This document shows positions 50,588-62,500 of a DNA stretch of 64,000 nt, one piece after another (the stretch's first letter is position 1; each line of letters starts with the position of its first letter). The position numbers and the translations under genes were made by a program. The notes beneath the pieces are model-generated. The model had not been told where the DNA came from, did no database searches, and saw only the letters and a list, made by a program, of their open reading frames with translations. The stretch is from Triops longicaudatus. Lineage: Eukaryota; Arthropoda; Branchiopoda; Notostraca; Triopsidae. The stretch covers positions 438,955-502,954 of the forward strand of contig JAGQDJ010000015.1 of NCBI GenBank assembly GCA_022885665.1. The letters are read 5' to 3'.

Positions 50588-53500
50588 ATGTCTGCCGTGT
50601 CACACAAATCCTCGGGTAAAAATTTTGTTAGTTTCTGTCTAGTCATGTGGAGCTAGGGTGTGTGACAGCTCAGTTTCAGAAACTGGCAGTTAACTTGTAT
50701 TGCAAAACGCTTTGTGAAGTTCTAGAATTGTTTAACGTTAAGTGCATTGACCTAGTTATTATGCATTACGGGTGTATAGAGTACGTATTTCTACTCTCTT
50801 ACAATTTAGAGGGTGGGTCACAAATCTGAGGAAAAAGAAGTCCAATGGCCCTGCACACTGTACCAATTTCTTATGACCCATGCTGAGATGTCAAATACGT
50901 GCTATTGTGTGATATTTAGCTGGACAACTCCTTTTGTGTGTGCCTATTTTGTGCCAAGTTTTATGTGACTCCCAAATCTGTCCAATAAATGCAATAGTTT
51001 TTATATCTTTAGTATAACTTTTACTTTGCTCTATATTTTTGTTTAATCCGCCAATTCCTGTTTATTAATAGCAATCGATGGGGACAAAATGTGATAGACA
51101 AGATAAGTAATCACATGCACGAGAAGTTTTGTAAGAACAAACAAGAGAAATCAAAGACTGGTTCGAATAATAGAAGGTTGTTGGAAGGCTATTGGTCAGA
51201 TCTGAACGGTTACTTTCAGGTTGATTTCTTTACTGAATTCAGCTTTGTTTACTAATGAGATGTCTCACAGCACTATTATTTAATCGTTAGTGAAATTATT
51301 GATTAAACTGAGTATACCATTGAAAACACATATAAATACAGTATGATTCATAATACTAGTTATTTCACTTTTGAAAGTGTTGTACGTGTTTGCCAGCTGG
51401 AATTATGCATTTTGGTGTATAGTTATTTAATTATGTGAACAGGGGAATTACGGCACACGTTGCTCTTTAGTAAATGGTTTTTTAACCTTTGTTATATTAG
51501 TGTGTTATTAATGTGTTATTGACTTTTTAGGCATAGAAGCGATTCCGGGCAGTCTTATCACGAGTCAGTATGATCTCAGAACGGATATGGACTTATACTT
51601 GAAAGAAAAGCCTTCACTATCATCTAGGACCTCATCCTATGCTAATACCACCACTATGAGCAGTCCAAATTCAGCATTACCGGGCGTGTGTTACGTCTGC
51701 GGGAGTCCTCACAGCGCCGCTCACACCCTTCACATCAAACCAGGTTTCGGTCCCTATTTTCCTTTTTTGGAGCAGCACGAGGTACCGCAAGGTTGCAACC
51801 CACCATCGCGTGACGGGGCAGTCAAAGCTTGTTACGTTTGTTATGCGTTTCTCATAACGCAGTGGGAAACCCACGAGAGGAATCGCACTCCGCAAACCAC
51901 CCGCCTGTACTGGCTCAAACGGGTGGACCAAGGTCCGTACTCTAGTACCGAGTTCACCCGCCCTATGCCGGAAGCTCCTTACTTGAACACGTACTCGCCC
52001 TCGGGCTCTAAACGCTCGCGGGACAGCTTCCATCATGAAGAAGAAGGAATCCGGCCATCGTCGCCCAAAGTCGTTCGCCACAGTGATGTTCTCTCTCCAG
52101 AAGGCGCATTGGACCTCCGTGCCCCTGCGCGAGAAAAAGAACCCACTCCGGTATTAATGAATCGGGCCGCTTCAAGAGCCTCGGTGGTATCAAGCGGATC
52201 TGCCGCTCCGTCACCTGCGCCCTCTATGTCTAGTATTGACGCGCTGGATTTAAGTATGCCCGACAAGGACGCCGCTACGGAAGTGTGCTACGTTTGCGGT
52301 GATGAGTTCCCCCGTGGCCATTTAGTACACATTTACGCCAAACAGGGCCAAGACCATCAACCCGTGTACCCCAGCCTGATGCTCCATCCGCGACCGAGTA
52401 AATCTCGCCCTATGGATTCCGCGGGCAGGGTCCAGGCTTGCAAAGAATGCCATGCCCACTTGTACCAGCAATGGCAGAACTATCAAGCGTTGGGTGTCAG
52501 TGAATCAGAGAGAAATTACGCCTTAAGGAAACGTCCGGCTCCACCTAATGAGCGAGCGACATTTTTCTGCTATACGTGTGGCTTGGAGTATCCGTCGTCT
52601 TCCTTGCGTTTGTTGTACTGTCGGCCCAACTCAGAAGATGAACCTTATTATCCTTACATTGAACAATTAACGCCCCCGGCAGAGGCTAGTCCCATTTCGC
52701 CCCAGGGAATGGTTCAAGTGTGCGCCATATGTTGTAAAGCCATTCCGCAAAGGTATCAGGTGTTTGGTTCCGTGGGAGGAGTCAGCCGACCGAGCTTAAA
52801 CAATACAGCGGTTCCTCGTCCGCGTTCGAGACCTAGTCCCGGCCTTCAGTCTGCAGAACGCGAGCCGAGCGGAGCGAAAACTGAGCGGGCCAGTCCACAA
52901 GTACATATTTTGGACTCATGAGTTGCTTAACATGAGGGGCGGGGCGAAGGAAAGGTTCTACCAAATGTCGTGAACCTGGCATATTTTTCAAATACGGTAG
53001 AAAACAGGAGGCGCAAGAAACTTAGTTATAGTAACTATCATAGGCCGAACGTCGCTGGGATCGCTAAATACTTGTGTAAAGAATACCAGCAATCCATTTT
53101 GAGATGTTCAGTTGTCTAGTTAGCATTGTTTGGTCGTTAGCTGGTTAACCAAGTTGTTGTCTAAATTGGTGAGTGGTATTTTTTATTGTTTGGTAATTGG
53201 AAAATTGAAATTCGCATCAGAAATGGCACGTGTTAACCTTTCTTCGAAAATAATTGGCAACTGCTGCTGTTCAGTTTGCTCATCAACTCAGTCCTGTTCC
53301 CCTTATTTCCTGAGTTTCAGGAAAGCCTCACGACATTTGGCGGAACCTACAGAAGACAATGCTAGATTTTGAAAAATATAAAAGAAATCAATCGTTGACA
53401 GTATTCCAAACGCAAATAAATAGTTGATGAATAGACTGCAGCTAGGATTCCACTGTTATAATCACTTAAAAGTTGCAAAAAGCTGTTACAGTATGAAGCA

Positions 53501-56500
53501 GGCAAAACGCAAGTAGTAATCGAAGAAGCGCAGGTTCGTGAACGAAATAAATCCATTTTTGTGAATCATTTCTCCTGTAAACTGGAGTAGTCCTGTCACA
53601 TGAATTTGATTGTCCGAGTATGAAACTCCATCAAGTTTTTGTGACATTTTGCAAGACGTTTGGTATTTGGAAATAAAAATGATTCGTTCACGCCCAAGTT
53701 ATACCAGTGGAATTCGCCTAATCCCATACCTTTAGTATCGGGTAGACAGTATGCACATTTAAAGTTTCAGAAACTTGTTTGACAAATACGTACTGTATGT
53801 ATTGTTTAATTTTTTGTCTCACATTGTAAGATACCTAACAAAACACGAGAAAGCTTACGCAATGACAAGTGAAGTTCCGTAATCTCCCAGCGAGAAAAAA
53901 TAAAATAAAATCTAGGTCGCTGTAGAAGCTTTTGACATGAAACTTTTATATTCATACTCCTGTTTGTTTATTTAATAAAGACATTAATTAAAAACTTTGA
54001 CTTCAAAATCTTTCGTAACGAACGAGATTGATTACTAAAGGTTTAATGCGTGTGAGAACAATAACACCCAGTGGGTAAAAACTATCTTATATTAAATCCT
54101 GAAATGCCATAAGCGTTTTCTCTTGTGACCAAAACAGGATAGTAATTTCATTATAGTCTACAATGAAATACACTATTTAGTTGTGAACGAACGGGACACG
54201 TGCCATTTCTGAAATTTGATCAATAAGGCCCGCAAGCCTGACTAACATTTTATAACACTATCTGTTTCAAATAGTAGAAACGAAAAGTATTGAAGATATT
54301 TTGTTGACACTTATTTTATTTTGTAATCAATTTACGCTGCTCCGACTGTTCAAGAATGGGGCAGAAACCTGTGACGACATTCCTGAACTCCGTAATGTGA
54401 AAACTCATTGTTTTTAAGACTTTCTGTTTCACTCCATTTTAGTCTGTTATTTCGTGATTTAGTCATTATATTGGTCGTGTTTTTTTCCTTTATTTTAAGT
54501 CCAGTTATTTCCATCTAGTCTTACTTTTATGACTGAGTACGTCGTTTGTAACTTTTGTACCTTTTGTAGGTAAACCCGGTCATTCCTAGAGCGCCGTCCA
54601 CGCCCTCTTCGGTGTTAAGTGGACATCGGACGTCGTTGTCATATCCTCCTGAAATTCATTGTTACGTGTGCCATCAGCTTACTATTACCGAATCTGCGCA
54701 TCTTCTGCATTGTTACCCCGAACCCCGCACAGCCCATCACTCGATGCATTTTCCCTTTCTCAAAACGCTACCAGCGCCTTCCGGCGCTTCCTACTTTGAT
54801 TCGCATAACCGTACTTTGGTCTGCAAAGAGTGTTATAATTATTTTGCACATCAATGGCAAGTCTTTGAGCGCGATGATCTTCCTCTAGAACTCAGGCATT
54901 ATACCCTACCACCCGCTGCTGTGCGTAGAACACCTCAGCTCGCCCCGCCTCCTCCTACCTTGGCGGTTCCACCGCCCACGTCAGCGCCTTTGCAGTCTCC
55001 CAATCGACCGTGGAGTTCTCCGGAGTTAGAAACACCTGCCTCCACGGCAAGAAAATCACCCGTAGTGAATGCAGCGCCCTCCCCTTCGCCGCCTCAGCCC
55101 CGCCCTACGCCGCCTCCGGCACCATCAGCGCCTTGCGAAACACCGCAAGGCGCTTCCGTCTATTGTTACTTGTGCGGCTTGCACTCGTCGCGATCTTTTG
55201 CTCATTGGCTACCGAACAAACCATCACCACAAGGCGGAAACGCTCCCTACTTTCCGTTTATTACGTCACACAAGGCTAGTGAGAAGGCGGAGCCCGTGAG
55301 GGAAGATGGTAGCGCGCTAGTTTGCACGTTTTGTTATCACATGCTCAAATCCCAATGGCGGCAATATGAAGAAGCTGAGCCACATAAAGCGATATCACCT
55401 CATGCCCGGTTGTACAACACACACGATTACATTTGTTACGTTTGTGGGATCGCCACTTATAGGAAACGCGTGAGAGCGCTACCCGTACAGGTACAGAGAA
55501 ATAATAAATGAATAAAGATGTACGTAAAAGCGTAGGGTAGTCTAATAAGTTTCTTGATCAGTAATAACGAAGTAAACGATGGAAAGACATCTGAGAGCTT
55601 ATTGTTTTATCTAATGACACATTCTTGTGTATTTGCTTGTTTACTGTCTTTGTTTTTATTATTAATGACTATTACTATTTGCATTGGGCTCATAATGTGA
55701 CTATTTTCAGGATTTCCCTTTTCTGAAAAAGCACCGGCAACCAACAAACAGCATTGCAATCGAAGCGGGGCAATTTGTCGTAGTTTGTTTGGATTGCTTT
55801 GAGTCATTAAGGACGCAGTCTATGGAGTACGAACGCTGGGGTTTGCCGGTAGAGAAAAGACAGTATAATTGGATGGCTATCCCACCGCCACCTGAAGACA
55901 GTGATACTTTATCGACTCCTTTGGAGCGCCTGATAGCAGTAAGTTGGTTTAAAGTATAATCTCAATTAGAGCGAGTTCGTAATGGAACCCGGGTCCTGGA
56001 TCATGTTTCATTTAGATGGAGCAAGAGCGGAGAAAGAAGCAGCAGGAAGGAGAGTTAAAAAGGAGTGGGAACAATAGCGAAGCCTTGCCTGTAAATGGTG
56101 AAGTCCAGAAAGGTCTGAAAACGAGTGCCGAACGGAATCAAAAGACTACGCAACAAGAGAGAAGCCAAGAAGAAGCAACAAAATGAAAGATGAATAAAAG
56201 TAAAATATCCCGGTGGTAAAGCGAATATTGTAACCACCATTTTAAGTCCCTTACGTAATTTAATATTATTGTACGTACAGTACAGTAGAACTCCAGTTTC
56301 TTTAATAGTTCCAAGGTTATTTGTCCATTACTAGTGGTTTTAGTGACAGAAGGAACTTGCGTTAGCGCAGTAATTAGTAAAATATTGTTGGAGGCTTGCA
56401 CTTTTATTACATTTGCACTGTCATCGAAGATGGAATCCAGAACGCTTCATCTGAATTATTCTCATGAAGTTTTCCTTGCGAAATATATTCATTGGCATAA

Positions 56501-59500
56501 AATCTCAGATTTATTCGAAATCGAACATCGAAGTTTTTATAGCTGAATTAATCCTCAAAGTACCGAGCAAATTTTTTATTTTTATTCCATAGACTTTATT
56601 TACAGGGAAAATCGTATAAAGTGAATCGTAAGGGTCTATTGCGCACGCAATCGGCTTTTAAACTCCGGAAAACCGCATGTACCGGATCTTACGATTACAC
56701 ATATAAGAGTTGACGTACTTAACCTATGTCATCCATAGAACAATGTTTGTTACTGTTGTTTCGAAGTGCCCGAAAACGAAAATCTATTCTTCGACAAAGT
56801 AGTCGCATGAATTCAATAAAACGACTGTTAATGGAATGGGAGTTCTACTGTATCAACTTTTGCTTGTCAACCTGAGCCAAGTTAGCTGTAAAGTTATTTA
56901 AGAACTTATAATGCTCAGGTTCTTACATTTTTCATAAAGTAAAGCGTTGTTTATACGCGAAGGAATTTCGCTTACGAGACGAAATAATGTTGAACTTGTA
57001 AAACGTGAAGTATTCTGTTGATAGTTCTTTGATTTTGTAAGTTTACTTCCTGACATTGTTCAATCTAAATATTGTAAACCGTTTTTGCGATACGATATGC
57101 GTCATGTTACGAAAAATTTCCGTTTGAATTTTCACCTATATTTATTGTGTTTGGATATTATACCCATGTCTCTCCCCGTGGCCGCTAGTAGCGCTGTATG
57201 ACAAATACAGAGTGTCCTTACTTACAAAATGAGTTCTCCTGTCAGTTTAGCTTGGGCTGTCAAAACACAGGAACTTCCCTCTGAGTGTTCCGAAATACCA
57301 CTGGTTTGTAATATATAAACAGTACTTTGAACGTTTATTTGCGAACCTAGTGTGTGCAAAACTTGAAAATCTGGTTCAGCTGCAATAATAAGTGTGTTTT
57401 TTTTTAATCACGTATCAGTATCCTAATTCGGTGTATCATCAATGGAGGGCTCTTTAGTGCAACCCGCAAGTGTAAATTACTAACCGGCCGGCTTTTCTTT
57501 CATGTGTCTACCTGCTATACACGTCAGTCTTCATCCGTTTCGCCACCGGGAAATACGAGTCATCGTTTCAAATCGTTAGAACACTTTTTTTTTCACTCGT
57601 ATAATGAGAAGAGAGTGAATTAAAATGTACAGTTTGTCAAAGCAACACCAAAATTCGAAACTTGTAATATATGTCCAGACCAGACTACAGGGATACATTC
57701 GTGTGAAGTTGGATTAATGACTTGCGGGAGAGTGGTGTTTTCGGGGCTGAGAAGCGTGTACCCCGCCCTTCCGTTTGCACCCGAGCGTTTGGGGTTAAAT
57801 CTACGACGAAGGAGGGGAGAAAAGGAGGGTTTTGAGGATCTCCTCACACCACCCCATCGATCCTTTGCAGTCAAGAGTTTGAACCCCGAAAGTATTCACC
57901 CCTTCCTACTTGAAGGTTTGAGGAGGGAGACCCAGGTTTTTGAAAAAGGAGGGCAATGAGGGATGTTGGGAGGTAAAGGTCAATGTGTGACAAACCTTTA
58001 CCACCAATTGCAGTGAAACTACCCTCCGGCAGCAACAAACGTATCATGGACTTCCGCACGTCAGGTCACATATCGCCCTCATCATCGCTAAGGGTTACAA
58101 CCCCCACCAATCCCTTGCCCTCGCCAGTCCTCGGCCACCCGCCAATTCCCATTCATTTAGGTGGGAGTACTTCAACCCCTGTCCCACCTCACCTACCCGG
58201 GTTGCTTTATTACCCAGGTAAAAAAAGTTCTTGTTACCTGTGTAGTTTATGAATGATGCACGTTTTTCAGTCCATTGTTGGTTTAGCGTGCTTGTTGTAT
58301 TGGATATGATACTTTGTTTGCTTTACTTTTGGAGCTATTCATTTATTTAGCGTTGGAATATTTGCATTATAGTCACGCTAATGACAAACAGTCACGAGAG
58401 AACATTGGCATGTAAAACGTTTACTTAGCTGGAGATTTCTTGGATTACGCAACTTGCGTTGTAAATAGCTGTGTATAATGAACGTCATACGCTAGGTTTG
58501 TCACAAATATTGCGTTAAATGCAAATTATAATTTGTAGCCTGTACAATAAGCAGCAGGCCAGTTAGACAATTGTAAGGAATTCTGAAATCTGTTTCGGAT
58601 GCTTGCGTCACTAAAGTGCATTTTTTCATCGGAAAGAATTGTGGCTCAGAATTGTAAAGCTTTGTAAATGGGTTAAAAAATAGGTTTGTTTCGGATCTAA
58701 TATCCAATTTGGAACTAAGATCAAGATTAGTTCCAGAGCCCACGAATCTTAGGTCTTTTATTCTTTTATTGATTCCCTTTCTTTCGAGTGTTCTTCACTA
58801 TGATGATACGCTATTGTGTACAATAATTACATGTATCGAGTTGTAGGATGACCATATCAGCAATTATTCATGTGGCAAAATGTCCACCGCTTAGAATATT
58901 AAATGTTAGCACATAAAATTCGGTATTCGAGTTTTAGCACAGAACAAAACATAGCACTTGAATTCTACAGAAGTTCCTTAATTCACAGTTAGTATTACAC
59001 GTAACATATTGTTGCTAGGAAAACCTATTGGAAGTTTACTGTAACCGCGAATAATGAATTTTGCGCACTCCAGTTCAGTTGTATTTATTTACTGTGTTTT
59101 GTTTAGTGCTGAAGCTCAGAAAACGTTTCTAGAGAACAAATAGGTTGCTAAGTGTCAGACGTACGAATGTAAGGTGTAATTTATTTGTACCCCCCCCCCC
59201 CAGTAAAAAACTAAATTTGCTTTCAAAACGCCAAAGTTAAGATGTAGGGGTAAATTACATCGTGTGTAGATGTATTGCTTCAAGCAATGACTGGAAAAAA
59301 GTGCAACTTTACCAATGCAAAAACATAAACTTTCTAGATATGCAGTTTTACGTTGTCTTTGAGGATTGCACTTTGCATTTATTTAATATTATGTTTTAAG
59401 CGGACCGGGAAGTGGTAAATGGATTTGCGAAGATACAGTAATTCTAGTGTTTCTCATTGTCGTCTATTCGAAGTTAAAAGTGTACCACTTAACCGCCCCC

Positions 59501-62500
59501 AGTCAAGAATTCGCCATAAATTAAACTTGGTTCTAACTTAAGCTACGGTGAAATTGCTATCATAAATTGAACATAAATGGCCTTTTGCCGTTAAATTATT
59601 TATCATAAATCAAATTTATCGTGAGCGAACACATAATAAACATGGTAACCCACTGCGTTCTCACTTATTTTACGTTTGACTAAGCTCTAATGCTTTGTTA
59701 GTGTTATGGTACTAAAGTTACAGCTTCAGTATTCTTTCGCTGCAATAAAAAAGAAGACTTGGAAGGAGCCAAAGGGAAAAGTTGGAAGTCACGGAGTCAT
59801 GCAAACGTTGCCCTTTTCACCTACGAAACGCAATAAAGTTTGGAGGTCAGACCCTGTCGGTTGCATTTTGTAGGAAAACTCAATGTGTGAGAAATTTTGG
59901 GATGAGATCTTGTCATGTGATATCAAATTAACATGCATCCCCCAAGTATACTGACGAAGGGATCAATTGCCGCCCGACAGAAAACCGCATCAGCTCCCTG
60001 CGCAGCATATCTGAAAACTAAAATAAGATGAAAATAGCGTGAGTTCTAAAATAAAAAATTGAAGACGCAAATAAAAAGCGGTAACAATGCCGACCGGAGA
60101 GCTTGTTACAGAGAAAAGAGCCCCATTGATACACACGCCACCATCCTAATCTTCCTTTTTCTAGCCTCCAAGTCCACGCCGACCCTCTTAACCCCCTCCT
60201 TTGGTTCGACTTTTTCTTTTGTTGGAAATAGGGAAAAGGTGGTTGACACATGAAACGTAGACTCGACGCGCAAGTTTCTTTTTCTATTGTGTTTACCTGA
60301 GCAGGTGGGAAAAGCATTATAACTGAGCGGTCAAGCGTGTTTGCAAACGACCAGAAAAGACCACCTTGCGTTTCTGGCCAGTACACAGACAAAGATAAGC
60401 GAAAGCTTACCTATTTTATGTAACTAAAAAATAATCTTAAACTTTGAAAGTTCATGTCACGATTTCTTAAGCTGAGCCGCGCCGAAGTAAACACTTATTG
60501 AAAATGAGTTACAGTGCTTGCGTCATAATTGGCTGCTTTTACCTTCCTATTTTAATTTCCTTGAAATTTTCAAACCCAATCGTAATTATTTTTCATTTGC
60601 AATGAAAACTGTTAAAAGAAATTTGGTACTGCGACTAGCTACACGTCATACTAGTCGTCAGCCTTTCCAATAAGCAGTACCCGTACAGTGTGTCAACCAA
60701 AGAGCGAAATGGGATGAAAGTGTCTGACGATAAATATATCCCAATTTTTTTTTTTAGCAAAGGGCTGAAATGTATGGATGTGCGAAAATTTTGTAATCAA
60801 AGACAAATCGTTTACAGACAGATATTGATCGTTTACGGTTTAAAAATGACAGTTGTCAAAGAGACTGAAGACAATTTTTAAAAAAAGGAAATATATTTGG
60901 TTAAGTGTTGGAGTCGCTCCACAACAACAGCAAAAAAGAGAGCACTGAAAGGGGAAGTATTGGCTTTGATAGAATTTCGGTTCTTCTTTTGTCGGGGGGG
61001 GGGGGGGGAGAGGTTCCACTTTGTTGTGTCAAGCGTAAGAATGAATCTGAGACGGTTGGGGAAGAAGGTGGAGGGTATTAAGGGGTGACGTTATGGAACT
61101 GGGCTAAGAGAAGAAAACCAGATCAATAAGAACCCATTTGCAGTGCATCACCGTGAGGGTGAATACACGTTTACTTCCCTTGTAGTCGTAGCTTTTACCC
61201 CTCCCAGGGGGAAGGCAACACTCCTCGTTTTATGATTAGTCATACGAGGGTCAAAACACTCTTCCTATGCCGTTCATATTTTTATGAAGAAGAAACAGTA
61301 TTGTGAGAGTAAAAAGCGACCGACCGCCCCCTTGACGCACTTGCCACGCGTTTCTATCTTTTATTTCAGGCTCCAGGAAAGTAAGAGGATACTGTATTAG
61401 GCAATAGAAGCCTGGGGAGGGACGCGTGGCGCGGGCATCCTTAAATTGGCAGCTGAAAAGAGTAAAGAGGGTTGGAACTGGCGTTGGGAAATAAACTGCT
61501 CTTTTTTTTTGCGGTAACCATATGTAAAAATCTGAGTGCAATATTATAGCCTACTGGTTCGTTTAATTTGACTGAGCGGGTGTTCAATTCGTACTGCTCC
61601 CGATTCGTGGATGTGAATGTTTGGGCAAGTTGCGTTCAGCTTCGTCAGTACCTACGTGGTTCGCCAATGTATTTATTAATTTGAAAAGAAACGTAATTGT
61701 GACAAATTGATCTGGGGTTACAGTGACCGTAGAAACATGCGCTAAGGGAACCAAAAGATGGTGATACATAAAAGTGTATTCTAAGCCATTGAAACGTCAC
61801 AACGTACATGTATTCCAGATTGCAAACGGAATTAGCTGCAGTATCCCGCGCAGGAAAATTGTCTGACTGGGTGCAAAGCAACACTTGTAAACACACAGTA
61901 GTTACGTAAGAAATACATTTGCGCCATGAAAGCCGAGAAGCACTGTGGAACTGCCCCTGCCAGTCAAGCACTGTACTAGTGTACCGTATATCTAGAATGG
62001 ACGTACGTCTGGTCTCACCTGCCTAGTGTTATTGATAATTCTCGTAATGAAGAACTTTAGCCAAACAATGGCCATCTTCTAAATACATGGCACTTGCGGG
62101 ACTGCAGTCCCTACTCACTACTCTCGGGAATAATTCGAATAGCCAAAACAGTTATCGCGGAGACGGCGTAATCTTTTTACGAGCACTGTAGAGGAGACTA
62201 CTTTCTAACATCAAAATAAAGTGTACTCGAAATTGTGTTTATGTGATGGAAAGTCTTTCGCTTCGGATGAGCACTTTGGGAAAAATCGGAGAGTAGTAAA
62301 GAAGCATCAAAGCTGGAAAATGCTCCGAATTTGTCAGTTCTATCCTAGCATGTGGGGAAAAAATAACGTGAGATTTGGACGATCTAATGTCATGATCGAT
62401 CCAGAGTAGTTCCCAAATATATTCCCAGTCGAGATGCCATGTACTTCGTCTCAGGTCGAATTTCTGTGAGTAATTTTATAAAGAGGAGGTTTTAATGGAC

